Part shown: in pieces, positions 33,749 to 42,233 of the stretch
How the letters are laid out: each line of letters opens with the position of its first letter
How positions within the stretch are numbered: the first letter of the stretch is position 1
Assembly: GCA_964575255.1 (NCBI GenBank)
Contig: CAZNPZ010000002.1
Coordinates: forward strand, 70,031 to 134,030
Origin: JAEZHK01 sp964575255
Lineage (GTDB): Bacteria > Bacillota > Clostridia > Christensenellales > Aristaeellaceae
Direction of reading: 5' to 3'
Length of the DNA: 64,000 nucleotides
Program-made: the position numbers and the translations under genes
The notes under the pieces: model-generated
Told to the model about the DNA's origin: nothing
Seen by the model: the letters and a program-made list of their open reading frames with translations, nothing else
The model's database searches: none

Positions 33749-34038
33749 ATTTCTTTGACGTTTTCGGATGTCCTCGGAAAGACAATGCTGATCGGGATTA
33801 CCCACTATACGCATGTTGGCAATTGAGCAGAAGCAGTTTCACGGCGTCGTGGAATCCGTAAACGACCAAGGCATCAGGATCAGGAAGCCCGACGGCGGCG
33901 TTTTCACATTGCCGCCGAACCTGAACTCGAAGAAGCCCGCCGAACCGGGCGAATACCATCTGCGGTCTACCGGCGAAGTCGTAGAGAATCCAGGCTTTTG
34001 TACACTTGGAATCCTTAGAAGCCGGAACCGGGTCATGA
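33749..34038 (+). pseudogene. Degraded small conserved gene (frameshifted)
   Basis: The protein can be pieced together over three frames: LTFSDVLGKTMLIGITHYTH (from 33755), then EQKQFHGVVESVNDQGIRIR and FTLPPNLNSKKPAEPGEYHL with RSTGEVVENP (33828-33990), then FVHLESLEAGTGS to a stop at 34036. The first shift falls near 33825 and the second near 33993. A GGAGG site (33737-33741) sits 7 bases before ATT (33749), where an ATG would be expected. The reconstructed product resembles a small conserved clostridial family of unknown function. Two frameshifts and a damaged start argue for a dead gene. The open frame from 33813 to 34232 covers only the middle piece plus unrelated sequence. Confidence 0.7.
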
Positions 34039-34080
34039 AGACATTGATCATCAGGCATCAGATCGCGGAGGGAACAAAGA

Positions 34081-34575
34081 ATGCTGGTAAGAAAAGCCAC
34101 CAGGCCGATGATCGCGCTTTGGAAGCGAACGTGCGCGGAATACCGGGATCGGCTGAGGCCAGGCCGGAAGTCCGGTACGGAGATTCTTGCGTACCTCCGG
34201 GAGAAGTATCCGCTGGAGGAGATCAAGGATGACACGGCAAAGCGGGTTGTCCTCGAAAACGTGCGGTCAGTGGAACCGCTGTTTGGAAGACTGGCGGACA
34301 AGGACGCTCTTGAAGCAATCGCGTTTCTCGTTCGGGACGAGCTTAACGGTCATGCGCTGTATGAAGCGCAGGACCGGATTTTCAAGGGCGTCTCGATTTT
34401 CGTCGGCGTGGAACGTACAACGGGCTTCTTCCATGTCGAGGGAAGCAGCCGCCTGTGGGACGAACTCAACGCCTTCCGGGGCGTGGACGAGGCGGATCTC
34501 GCGAATTTCTACCGCATCGCCGAGTATGTGACCAGCTTGCGGAGGTTCGGTCTTCTGGAATCCGCGCTGCGCTGA
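34081..34575 (+). CDS. Hypothetical protein
   Basis: A 164-residue soluble protein I do not recognise. It is rich in helix and charged residues: WKRTCAEYRDRLRPGRKSG at the start, then a stretch EPLFGRLADKDALEAIAFLV and RRFGLLESALR at the end. There is no signal peptide, membrane segment or clear catalytic motif. GGAGGG stands about 8 bases before the ATG, and codon use is regular, so it looks like a real gene. It lies between a pseudogene and a P-loop kinase gene (22-base gap), in a stretch that looks accessory. Confidence 0.7.
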   Translation: MLVRKATRPMIALWKRTCAEYRDRLRPGRKSGTEILAYLREKYPLEEIKDDTAKRVVLENVRSVEPLFGRLADKDALEAIAFLVRDELNGHALYEAQDRIFKGVSIFVGVERTTGFFHVEGSSRLWDELNAFRGVDEADLANFYRIAEYVTSLRRFGLLESALR

Positions 34576-34597
34576 GCGCGAAAGGAGGGAATCAAGA

Positions 34598-35113
34598 ATG
34601 GAACAGGCGATTTTCCTGATCACTGGCGTGATGGCGTCCGGCAAGTCCACCGTCGCGGAGCTGCTTGCTTCGCGGATGGAAAAAGGCGTACACCTGCGCG
34701 GCGATGTGTTCCGCAAGATGATCGTATCCGGACGCGAGGAGATGTCCGCATCACCCACGGATGAGGCCGTGCGCCAGCTTCACTTGCGATACCGCCTTGC
34801 TGCGGACGCGGCGAAGGTTTACTTTGATGGTGGCTTTACCGTCGCCCTTCAGGACAACTATTACGGCGAGGAACTTCCGCGCATGGTGGACATACTCAAG
34901 GGCTACCCCGTGCGGGTGGTCGTGTTATGCCCGGACATTGAGACCGTGAAAGCGCGGGAGGCGATGCGCCACAAGACCGGCTATGTCAATTTCGAGGTGG
35001 AGGAACTCTACGAAGGCTTCATGCGCGGCACGCCCCGGATCGGTTTCTGGCTGGACAATTCCAGACAGACGCCCAAAGAGACGGTGGAAACGATCCTCGA
35101 ACACTTCGGTTGA
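34598..35113 (+). CDS. P-loop kinase-like ATP-binding protein
   Basis: A 171-residue P-loop protein with Walker A GVMASGKSTVAE near residue 10. A phosphotransferase-like fold continues through HLRGDVFRKMI, TVALQDNYYGEELPRM, VVLCPDIETVKAREAMR and a final TPRIGFWLDNS. It resembles the AAA_33/chloramphenicol phosphotransferase-like small kinases. The substrate is unknown; a role in resistance or in toxin-like phosphorylation is possible but not shown. AAAGGAGGG precedes the ATG. It follows the hypothetical gene at 34081 by 22 bases and precedes a dead DUF3795 gene. Confidence 0.8.
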   Translation: MEQAIFLITGVMASGKSTVAELLASRMEKGVHLRGDVFRKMIVSGREEMSASPTDEAVRQLHLRYRLAADAAKVYFDGGFTVALQDNYYGEELPRMVDILKGYPVRVVVLCPDIETVKAREAMRHKTGYVNFEVEELYEGFMRGTPRIGFWLDNSRQTPKETVETILEHFG

Positions 35114-35165
35114 AAAGAGCGGCAAGAACATGTGATTCAGAATCGAAAAAGGGAGGTGATCCACG

Positions 35166-35566
35166 GTGGCTGTTTCCATCGTCGCGCCGTGCGGTTTGAT
35201 CTGCGGCCTTTGATCAGGCTTTCAGCGCAAGAAAAACCGCTGCCCCGGCTGCCTGAAGGCTGGGAACCCGCTCTCACACTGTCAATTCTGAACTGCCCGG
35301 AATAACACGGCACTCCCGAAACGCCGTGCGACGCCTGTCCGAAATTCCCATGCAGGCGGCTCAAGAACCTTGAAAAGCGGTATGTCACCCAGTACGGCGA
35401 GAGTCTGATGGAGAACTTCCGAAGGATTCGGGGAGATGGGATGGAGCGGCTTCTTCCGGAAGCGGAGAAGGAATGGGCGCATCCCCAATGCGGCGCTTTT
35501 GTGCGCGCACCGCGTGGAATGTGTGCACTGCGGACAGCCCAACAGCCGTCCTCATGAGTTGATATA
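35166..35566 (+). pseudogene. DUF3795 pseudogene
   Basis: A perfect ribosome site (GGGAGGTGATC) precedes GTG at 35166. The frame reads VAVSIVAPCGLICGL, then TGA at 35211, then SGFQRKKNRCPGCLKAGNP. The TGA falls where DUF3795 proteins have a conserved cysteine. Further along the match needs a shift to ILNCPE, an in-frame TAA, then HGTPETPCDACPKFPCRRLK and onward through AEKEWAHPQCGAF. A third shift gives LCAHRVECVHCGQPNSRPHE to a TAA at 35564. With two stops and two frameshifts the gene is dead. DUF3795 proteins are cysteine-rich and probably bind metal. Confidence 0.85.
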
Positions 35567-35587
35567 AGAAATCGAGGTTCAACCACA

Positions 35588-35803
35588 ATGAGCAAATACG
35601 ACCCACTGTGGGCGTTTCTTCAGAAGATTGGCCGCCCCGCGCCGAAATTGTCCTTTGCCGAAATCCAGGATGTACTGGGGTTTGAGATCGACCATTCCTT
35701 CCTGACTTATAAAAAGGAACTGGCGCAATACGGGTATCAGGTTGAGAAGATTTCGCTGAAGGAGAAGACGGTTCTCTTCATAAAGACCGATGGCGGGGAG
35801 TGA
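35588..35803 (+). CDS. Small conserved hypothetical protein
   Basis: A 71-residue protein beginning MSKYDPLWAFLQKIG, with LSFAEIQDVLGFEIDHSFLT in the middle and YGYQVEKISLKEKTVLFIK near the end. Similar small proteins starting MSKYDPLW are common in Clostridia and carry no assigned function. The conserved layout suggests a compact alpha/beta domain, possibly nucleic-acid-binding; that is inference. A GAGGTT site lies 9 bases before the ATG. It follows the DUF3795 remnant by 21 bases, and intact relatives often sit beside DUF3795 genes. Confidence 0.8.
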   Translation: MSKYDPLWAFLQKIGRPAPKLSFAEIQDVLGFEIDHSFLTYKKELAQYGYQVEKISLKEKTVLFIKTDGGE

Positions 35804-35920
35804 TGGCGTGATTCTAGTCCCGGAACGGGTACATCGCTTGCTGGTAATGTATGGGAGCGGCGTATAGCGGCGGAAGAAGGGCGCACTTGTCTGATAAAGT
35901 TACGCTGAAATAGAATTAAA

Positions 35921-36385
35921 GTGAGGATGATGGTTACGGAAACCCAATATGTGCTGCAATATGCAACGCCTGAAGACGTCGATGGGTGGATGGAACTGGT
36001 TGATGTTGTCAAAGACGGTTTTCCGGGTCTTGATCTCTGTGAGTACCGGGAAACGCTCCTTGAGAACATCAACCTCGGGACGGCATTGTGCGTAAAATAC
36101 CATACGCGGATCGTTGGTATTCTTCTCTTTTCAATCAGGCATCAATGCCTGTCCTGCATGGCTGTCCATCCCGCGCACAGGCATAAGGGAATCGGATCGG
36201 CGCTGGTTGAGAAAATGATTTCACTGTTTCCAAACGGTATGGATATCTGGGTATCCACGTTTCGGGAAGGGGATCAAATGGGTACCGCTCCAAGAGCGCT
36301 GTATAAGAAACTTGGTTTTGTTGAAGATGAACTGACAATCGAGTTTGGGTATCCATGCCAGAAACTTGTCTTTCGCAGGGCATAA
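35921..36385 (+). CDS. GNAT-family N-acetyltransferase
   Basis: A 154-residue GNAT protein. The substrate-side N-terminus is YVLQYATPEDVDGWMELVDV, the acetyl-CoA loop is HPAHRHKGIGSALVEKMI and the C-terminal block ends ALYKKLGFVEDELT. The substrate is unknown. The start is unresolved: GTG 35921, ATG 35927 and ATG 35930 are all in frame, and none has a well-spaced ribosome site. Codon use here is visibly less GC-rich than in the flanking housekeeping genes, which hints at recent acquisition. Confidence 0.82.
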   Translation: MRMMVTETQYVLQYATPEDVDGWMELVDVVKDGFPGLDLCEYRETLLENINLGTALCVKYHTRIVGILLFSIRHQCLSCMAVHPAHRHKGIGSALVEKMISLFPNGMDIWVSTFREGDQMGTAPRALYKKLGFVEDELTIEFGYPCQKLVFRRA

Positions 36386-36423
36386 GTCCAATTTAAACTG
36401 ATGAATATTTGGGATGTGATTCC

Positions 36424-37062
36424 ATGAATCCCAAGACCGATGAGGTCAACATGGGGCTAAACGAAATTTGGTCGCAGCGCATCAAAGACGGCGGCGCGGA
36501 TTTTGTGTATTTCGTTGATGTTTCTGTGTTGCCTTCGGATATGACCGAAGGATACTCTTGCGCAGTTCTCTTTGGCAAAGCGCTGTCGAAAGCGTATATC
36601 AGCGCCCTGAGAGCCGGTCAACAACCAAAGCGGAAAGAGGTTATCAATACCGAACGCAAGATGGATACCCTTGCCACCAGATTGGCCGAACAGCTGGAAG
36701 CGGAAGGGTACAAAAGCATTGCAAAGCTAAAGCCTGGGCGTCTGCCGCATAAAACCGTCGCGCTCAGAGCCGGATTGGGGTTTATCGGCAAGAACAATCT
36801 GCTCGTGACGCTCCAGTATGGCTGCGCGTTGATGCTGGGTAAGGTGTTAACCGCAGCGCCCTTTACTGTCAGAAGTGAAACGCCAAAAGAGCCGATCTGC
36901 GGCGATTGCGATGTGTGTATCAATGCTTGTCCGAACGGGGCTTTGCTGGGGAAAACATGGAGTGTCACGACCGCTCGCGATGAGATTCTGACCCGAAAGC
37001 GCTGCGATCTATGCCTTAAATGCATGGTTTGGTGCCCATATACGGCGGAGTATATTGAATGA
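36424..37062 (+). CDS. QueG-like 4Fe-4S double-cluster protein
   Basis: A 212-residue protein related to the C-terminal two thirds of epoxyqueuosine reductase. LPHKTVALRAGLGFIGKNNLLVT matches the QueG substrate region. Two ferredoxin-type cluster motifs follow, CGDCDVCINACPNGAL and KRCDLCLKCMVWCPY. QueG itself is usually 350-390 residues, so this is a short homologue; whether it reduces epoxyqueuosine is unknown. I chose the ATG at 36424, which has a GGGATGTGAT site; the TTG at 36409 is less likely. Its composition, like the GNAT gene before it, is more AT-rich than the core genes. Confidence 0.82.
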   Translation: MNPKTDEVNMGLNEIWSQRIKDGGADFVYFVDVSVLPSDMTEGYSCAVLFGKALSKAYISALRAGQQPKRKEVINTERKMDTLATRLAEQLEAEGYKSIAKLKPGRLPHKTVALRAGLGFIGKNNLLVTLQYGCALMLGKVLTAAPFTVRSETPKEPICGDCDVCINACPNGALLGKTWSVTTARDEILTRKRCDLCLKCMVWCPYTAEYIE

Positions 37063-37109
37063 GGTTTCCTCGGTTGAGAATACGTATTCACATGATCCGG
37101 CAGGGCGGT

Positions 37110-38696
37110 TTATCTGCCGTGCGAAAGCAGCGCCTCGGCACAACGGACGCCGTCCACCGCGGCGGACATGATGCCGCCCGCGTAGCCCGCGCCTTCGCCG
37201 CAGGGGTATAGCCCAAAGATCTCGGACATGAAGTTTTGATTTCGCACGATGCAGAGCGGGGAGGAGGAGCGTGTTTCGACGCCGGTCAGCACCGCGTCGG
37301 GGTGCGCGAACCCGTTCAGGCGCCTGTCCATCTGGATGAGCGCCTCTTTCATGCCGTTCACCGCGAACGCGGGCAGGCAGGTTTCAAGCGAACCGAAACG
37401 TACGCCGGGTTTGTAGCTGGGTTCGACCGATCGCGCGCCCTTGGAGGGGGCACCCTTCAGGAAGTCCCCAGCGAGCTGTGCGGGTGCGGTGAAATCCCCG
37501 CCGCCCGCGGCAAAGGCTGCCTGCTCCCACTTCCTTTGGAACGCGACGCCGTCCAGCGGCCCGCCGCCATGGTCCTCGGGGCGGACGTCCACGAGCAGCG
37601 CGCTGTTGGCGTTGACGCCATCCCGCGCGAAGCGGCTCATGCCGTTGGTGACCACGCCGCCCGACTCGCTGGCCGCGGCCACGACGAGGCCGCCGGGGCA
37701 CATGCAGAACGTGTACACGCCGCGTCCGCCGGGCAGGCGGCAGCTGAGTTTGTAGTCCGCCGCGCCCAGCGCCGGGTGTCCCGCCGACACGCCGTACTGC
37801 GCGCGGTCGATGAGGTTTTGAGGGTGCTCGATGCGCGCGCCGATGGAGAAGGGCTTGGCGCGCATCGGGACGCCGGACGCATGCAGCGCCTCGAACGTGT
37901 CCCGCGCGCTGTGGCCGACCGCGAGGATCACGTTTTCACACGCGATTTCGCGAACTTCTCCCGCCTGTTCGACCTTCGCCGCAGCGACGCGGCCATCTTC
38001 CACGATCAGGGCTGTGAGGCGGGTCTCAAACAGCACCTCGCCGCCGAGGCGGATGATCTCCTCGCGGATCGAATGGACGACCTGTGGCAGCCGGTCGGTG
38101 CCGATGTGGGGCTTTGCAAGGTACAAGATTTCCTCCGGCGCGCCGTGCTCGCAGAGCGTCTTCAGCACGAACCCGCAGCGCGGGTCGGAGATGCCGGTGG
38201 TCAGCTTGCCGTCTGAGAACGCGCCCGCGCCGCCCTCACCGAACTGCACGTTGGAGGCGGGGTCGAACGCCCCGCCGCTCCAGAACGCGGATACGTCCCG
38301 CGCGCGCCGGTCGACCGGGCGGCCCCGCTCCAGTACCACCGGTTTCGCGCCTGCCCGCGCGAGCATCAGCGCCGCGAACAGACCCGCCGGGCCCAGCCCG
38401 ACCACCAGCGGCCTTTGGGCGAAATTGGAAAAAGTCGGCGTCGCGTAGGCGCTCTGTTCCGGCTTCGCGGCGGACGCGCCGCGCGGCAGCCGTTTTTCAT
38501 CAAACCGAAAGCCGGGCGCGAACTCCACGTCCAGCGACAATACAAAGTGGACGTCGCCCTTGTCGCGCGCGTCCACCGATTGCTTATGAAGCCGCGCGGC
38601 AAGAACAGCGCCCGGCGGGATTTTCAGCGCGCTGGCCGCAAAGGCTTTCAATTCGCCATAGTCCAGCGGCGCTTTCAGGTTGGCGATGCGAATCAT
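37110..38696 (-). CDS. FAD-dependent dehydrogenase (NAD(P)/FAD oxidoreductase)
   Basis: A 528-residue flavoprotein. After an N-terminal domain of about 90 residues comes the dinucleotide-binding motif VVGLGPAGLFAALMLARAG. QFGEGGAGAFSDGKLTTG follows near residue 155, then the FAD-closing block LYPCGEGAGYAGGIMSAAVDG at the C-terminus. It belongs to a family of uncharacterised FAD-dependent dehydrogenases found widely in Firmicutes. The ATG at 38696 overlaps the stop of the upstream HI0933-type gene (ATGA), and AAAGGATC serves as ribosome site. It is the last gene of helD-HI0933-FAD. The longer frame to 38780 runs through the neighbour out of frame. Confidence 0.88.
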   Translation of the reverse strand: MIRIANLKAPLDYGELKAFAASALKIPPGAVLAARLHKQSVDARDKGDVHFVLSLDVEFAPGFRFDEKRLPRGASAAKPEQSAYATPTFSNFAQRPLVVGLGPAGLFAALMLARAGAKPVVLERGRPVDRRARDVSAFWSGGAFDPASNVQFGEGGAGAFSDGKLTTGISDPRCGFVLKTLCEHGAPEEILYLAKPHIGTDRLPQVVHSIREEIIRLGGEVLFETRLTALIVEDGRVAAAKVEQAGEVREIACENVILAVGHSARDTFEALHASGVPMRAKPFSIGARIEHPQNLIDRAQYGVSAGHPALGAADYKLSCRLPGGRGVYTFCMCPGGLVVAAASESGGVVTNGMSRFARDGVNANSALLVDVRPEDHGGGPLDGVAFQRKWEQAAFAAGGGDFTAPAQLAGDFLKGAPSKGARSVEPSYKPGVRFGSLETCLPAFAVNGMKEALIQMDRRLNGFAHPDAVLTGVETRSSSPLCIVRNQNFMSEIFGLYPCGEGAGYAGGIMSAAVDGVRCAEALLSHGR

Positions 38697-39937
38697 TGCG
38701 ATCCTTTCAGGGCGATCGCGGCGTTCCTGGCGGCGAACATGCCGGACGCCCACGCCCACTGCAGGTTGTAGCCGCCGCATGGTCCGTCCACGTCCAGCGC
38801 CTCGCCACAGGCATAAAGGCCGGGAACCAGCTTTGACGCAAGGGTTTCTGGGTCGAATTCGCCCGAAACCGCACCGCCCGCCGACGCCTGCGCAGTGGCG
38901 AGACCCCGGTTGCCGGTGACCGGCAGGCGGAAGTCGGTCAACAGTTTCGAGGCGGCTGAAAGCTCCTCGTCCGTAAGCGTGCAGGACGCTCGGTTCAGCG
39001 GCAGCGCGCCCGCAGCCTTCAGAACCGTCTGGCCGAGTCGCTTGTGGACGGTGCCGGTCAGAAAATCCTCCAGCGGGCGATCCGGCATGGACGCCCTGCG
39101 GGTTTTCAGCAGCATCAGAGTTTCATCAAAGGTTTTGGGCAGGAAACGCAGCGAAACCTCCGCGCGCTGCCCATTTGCCGCCGCCTGCGCGGCCGCGCGC
39201 GAGACCGCCATCACCGCCGTGCCGGACAGCCCATACTCCGCGAACAGGATATCGCCCTCGTCGGCCGCGACACACTTTCCATCCGCGTATACCCAGATGC
39301 CGCCGTCCAGGCGGATTCCCTTCAGCGCGCGGATCGGCTCGACTGGCGTCTCCAATTGGGTCAGCGCAGGCAGTACGCGCGTCACGAAATGCCCCAACTG
39401 CCGGAACAGCGGGAATCCCAGGTCTGTTCCGCCCACCGACGGGGACGCGGGTCCGCCGGTCGCAAGGATCAGTTTTTTCGCGCGGACGGAGCGCCCGTCG
39501 GCGGCGTCAATTTGGAACAAGCCGCTTTGCCGCGTCGCTCGCTTCGCCTCAAAGCCGCACAGTGTCTCCCCGCCTGATTCCGAAAAGGCGAAGCGCAGCG
39601 CGTCCAGCACCGCCGCCGCCTGGTCGCAGCGCGGGAACACGCGCCCGCCATAGGTGTCGACGCACATAAGTCCGATTGACTCGAAAAACTCCTTCACCTT
39701 CGCGGGCGGGAACGCGCGCATCGCGCCCGCCATCACGTTCGTGTCGCCGAAGTAGTCTTCTGGCTTTGCTTCCAGATTGGTCAGGTTGCAGCGACCGTTG
39801 CCGGTGGCGAGCAGTTTTCTTCCGACGCGCGCGCCGCGTTCCAGCAGCGCGACACTCGCACCCAATCGCCGCGCGGTCACCGCCGCCGCGAGGCCGGACG
39901 CGCCGCCGCCCACGATTGCAATGTCGTATGCCGTCAT
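38693..39937 (-). CDS. HI0933/YhiN-family flavoprotein
   Basis: A 414-residue NAD(P)/FAD-dependent oxidoreductase of the HI0933 (YhiN) family. The Rossmann motif IAIVGGGASGLAAAVTARRL starts at residue 5, followed by the family signature LLATGNGRCNLTN near residue 50. LILATGGPASPSVGGTDLG lies in the middle, and GEALDVDGPCGGYNLQWAWA closes the FAD site. The reaction is unknown; some relatives are annotated as aminoacetone oxidases. Both ends overlap neighbours by ATGA (helD upstream, FAD dehydrogenase downstream), so the three are cotranslated. Confidence 0.9.
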   Translation of the reverse strand: MTAYDIAIVGGGASGLAAAVTARRLGASVALLERGARVGRKLLATGNGRCNLTNLEAKPEDYFGDTNVMAGAMRAFPPAKVKEFFESIGLMCVDTYGGRVFPRCDQAAAVLDALRFAFSESGGETLCGFEAKRATRQSGLFQIDAADGRSVRAKKLILATGGPASPSVGGTDLGFPLFRQLGHFVTRVLPALTQLETPVEPIRALKGIRLDGGIWVYADGKCVAADEGDILFAEYGLSGTAVMAVSRAAAQAAANGQRAEVSLRFLPKTFDETLMLLKTRRASMPDRPLEDFLTGTVHKRLGQTVLKAAGALPLNRASCTLTDEELSAASKLLTDFRLPVTGNRGLATAQASAGGAVSGEFDPETLASKLVPGLYACGEALDVDGPCGGYNLQWAWASGMFAARNAAIALKGSQ

Positions 39938-42075
39938 AACACCACGCCCAGGTCGCGCCGAAGCGCCTCGTCGCACATCAGATGCAACTGATGCAGCGCG
40001 CGGGAGCAGGCGGTGTAGAGTCTCCTGCGCTCGCCGTCGGTCAGTTCCACATCCGGCCAGACGACCGCGACCGCGTCGAACTCCAGCCCTTTGATCAGGT
40101 GATAGCCGGACACCACCACGCCGCCCGCGTCAGGCAGCATGTCGTCCTCATCGCCGGTCAGAAGGAAGCACCCTTTGAAGTGTCGGGCGAGTTTCACGGC
40201 TTCCGACTGAGACCGGGTGATCACTGCGATGTGCTTCATGCCCTGCAATTTCCAATCCTCAATCAGCGCGGTCAGCCGCGCGCGGTCAAATGGCTCGATG
40301 GCTGGAAACGCACCCTCGCGGCCAAACTCCTCGGCGTGCGGTTCGTCCGGGATCAGCGCGTTACAGAGCCTCGTGATCGGCTGGGTGGATCGGTAAGATT
40401 TTGTGAGCCGCACCAGCGGCGCATCCGGCAGCTGAAAGGCCGTGCCCCAGCTGCGGGGGTTGCAGGGCGGCATGCCGGGACAGGTGCGCTGGCTCACGTC
40501 GCCCAGCAGCGTCACCTGCGCGGTGGGGTAATACGCCGCAAGGAACCTTAGCGCGATGTCCGGATAGTCCTGCGCCTCGTCGATCAGGATGTGCCGCATC
40601 GTCTTGTCCGGCGCGGTGAAGCCCAGCCGCACCATCAACCACGCGACGGCGGGCGCGTCCTCCCACCAGACGATGCCCGCCTGCGCATTCTCCCGCGCGG
40701 CCTCGCGAAGCTCGCGTGGCGCGCCGGACAGCGCGTCAGAGAAAATTTTCAGCGGTTCCACCGACAGCATCTGGCGGATCTGCTGGCGGATCGGCGACAG
40801 GTGCTGCGTCACCGCCATGCGCTTGGCCATCTCCAGCTCCCGGCCGCGGTAGCTCTTGAGCAGCCGGTCTTCGTACTGGGTGGACAGCGCCTTTTCCCAA
40901 GACTCCATCCGGCTTTCCAGAACCGTCTGGATGCGGATCAGCCGGAGCGCGGGGCTGAGCATCTTGAACTCAACTTTGTAGAGTTGTTCCAGGTCTTCCT
41001 TGGAAATCAGCAGGTGCTTTTCCAGCCCGATATCCGAAAAACGCGGGCCTTCCTCCTCAAACCGCGCCGCGTAGGCGGACAGGACAGCGCTGAATTTCGC
41101 GTCGGATTTATAGCGCACGCTCTGGCGCCGAAGCGGGTTGTTGTCGTCGATCAGCCGCTCGACCTGCCGGATGGACGGCTCCGCCTCGCGCCCGATGATC
41201 TGGCTCAACAGGCCGTGCAGCGTGACCGCCTGCGCGTTTTCCTCGCCGAGGTCGGGCAGCACCGTGGAGATGTACTCGCTGAACGCGCTGCTGGGCGAGA
41301 GCACCGCGATGTGGCTGGCGTCCAGCTGATCCCGGTGGTGGTACATCAGGTAGGCCGCGCGGTGCATCGCGACCGACGTCTTGCCAGAACCCGCGCCGCC
41401 CACGACCGACAGAACCCGCGCGCTCTCGTGCCGGATCGCCATGTTCTGTTCGTGTTGGATGGTGGAGACGATGGAGCGCATGTGGCTGGACGTGGCGCGC
41501 GACAGGATGTCCAGCAGCATTTCGTCGTCGATGGAGACGTCGGTATCGACATAATACTTGAGCCGGCCGTTTTCCATGCGGTACTGGCGCTTGAGCGTCA
41601 TCCGGCCGTGGATCGCGCCGTCCGGCGCGTGATAGGAGACAGGACCCGGCTGCGCGTCGTAATAGAGGCTTGAGATGGGCGCGCGCCAGTCGTGCACCAT
41701 CAGTTCGCCCGCCTCGTTTTTCAGGCTGTACAGGCCGATGACGATTTTTTCCGTCGCGTCCTGGCCGCGTTCCTGAAAGTCAATCCTGGCGAAGAATGGG
41801 TTTAAAAGCATCCGCTCGTACCGGCGCGCGACCTCCTCGGAGAAATTTTTCCGCACGAGGTAGCGGTCGATTTCGGTGGAGAGTTGCTCCAGATCCTGCG
41901 GGGAGAGCGCCGTCGGCTTCAGACGAAGCTCCTCCCAGGCATCGGAAAGCATGTCCCGGATGGTTTGATCGTGAAATTTCGTAAACCCTCTGGAGGTCTG
42001 TATGACCGCGTAGAGCAGCTGCTGCACGCGCGCCGCGTAAGCGCGTTCTCGCTCAAGCTCGGCCGTATGATCCAA
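39934..42075 (-). CDS. helD: HelD-type superfamily 1 helicase, RNA polymerase recycling factor
   Basis: A 713-residue UvrD-like protein of the HelD family. The N-terminal 200 residues form a coiled-coil-rich arm. The Walker A is VVGGAGSGKTSVAMHRAAY, the DEAQDYP motif II lies near residue 500 (HILIDEAQDYPDIALRFLA), and helicase motifs in KSYRSTQPITRL and VVSGYHLIKGLEFDAVAVVWP follow. HelD displaces nucleic acid from stalled RNA polymerase in Gram-positives. I chose TTG at 42075 because GGGAGGTG is 6 bases upstream; a GTG at 42084 sits inside that site. A consensus-like promoter lies at 42109-42138. Its stop overlaps the HI0933-type gene. Confidence 0.92.
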   Translation of the reverse strand: MDHTAELERERAYAARVQQLLYAVIQTSRGFTKFHDQTIRDMLSDAWEELRLKPTALSPQDLEQLSTEIDRYLVRKNFSEEVARRYERMLLNPFFARIDFQERGQDATEKIVIGLYSLKNEAGELMVHDWRAPISSLYYDAQPGPVSYHAPDGAIHGRMTLKRQYRMENGRLKYYVDTDVSIDDEMLLDILSRATSSHMRSIVSTIQHEQNMAIRHESARVLSVVGGAGSGKTSVAMHRAAYLMYHHRDQLDASHIAVLSPSSAFSEYISTVLPDLGEENAQAVTLHGLLSQIIGREAEPSIRQVERLIDDNNPLRRQSVRYKSDAKFSAVLSAYAARFEEEGPRFSDIGLEKHLLISKEDLEQLYKVEFKMLSPALRLIRIQTVLESRMESWEKALSTQYEDRLLKSYRGRELEMAKRMAVTQHLSPIRQQIRQMLSVEPLKIFSDALSGAPRELREAARENAQAGIVWWEDAPAVAWLMVRLGFTAPDKTMRHILIDEAQDYPDIALRFLAAYYPTAQVTLLGDVSQRTCPGMPPCNPRSWGTAFQLPDAPLVRLTKSYRSTQPITRLCNALIPDEPHAEEFGREGAFPAIEPFDRARLTALIEDWKLQGMKHIAVITRSQSEAVKLARHFKGCFLLTGDEDDMLPDAGGVVVSGYHLIKGLEFDAVAVVWPDVELTDGERRRLYTACSRALHQLHLMCDEALRRDLGVVL

Positions 42076-42108
42076 GCGTTTCACCTCCCGGGGCGCGCCT
42101 TTCAGTAC

Positions 42109-42138
42109 ATTATAGCATAGGAGAGCGGGCAAATTCAA
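42109..42138 (-). promoter_or_regulatory. Promoter for the helD operon
   Basis: On the minus strand TTGAAT (42133-42138), an 18-base spacer and TATAAT (42109-42114) with extended TGC, 33 bases before the TTG start. Confidence 0.8.
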
Positions 42139-42176
42139 ATCCGCGACGCATTTTTCTCGGACGGGCGCCATGAGAT

Positions 42177-42205
42177 TTGAGATTTTCTATGGGATACGCT
42201 ATAAT
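42177..42205 (+). promoter_or_regulatory. Promoter for nadE
   Basis: TTGAGA (42177-42182), a 17-base spacer and TATAAT (42200-42205). Transcription should begin near 42212, which rules out the open frame starting at 42177. Confidence 0.88.
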
Positions 42206-42233
42206 GGGGAAAACCGGAAAAGGGATGAGCCAA

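Noticed and set aside
33813..34232. Intact 139-codon gene
   Set aside because: Only the first 60 codons look like protein; the real frame enters from another phase before it and leaves to a third phase after it.
35211..35213. TGA as selenocysteine in the DUF3795 gene
   Set aside because: Attractive because it replaces a conserved Cys near selD, but a frameshift, a TAA and a second frameshift follow, and I see no clear SECIS-like hairpin directly after it.
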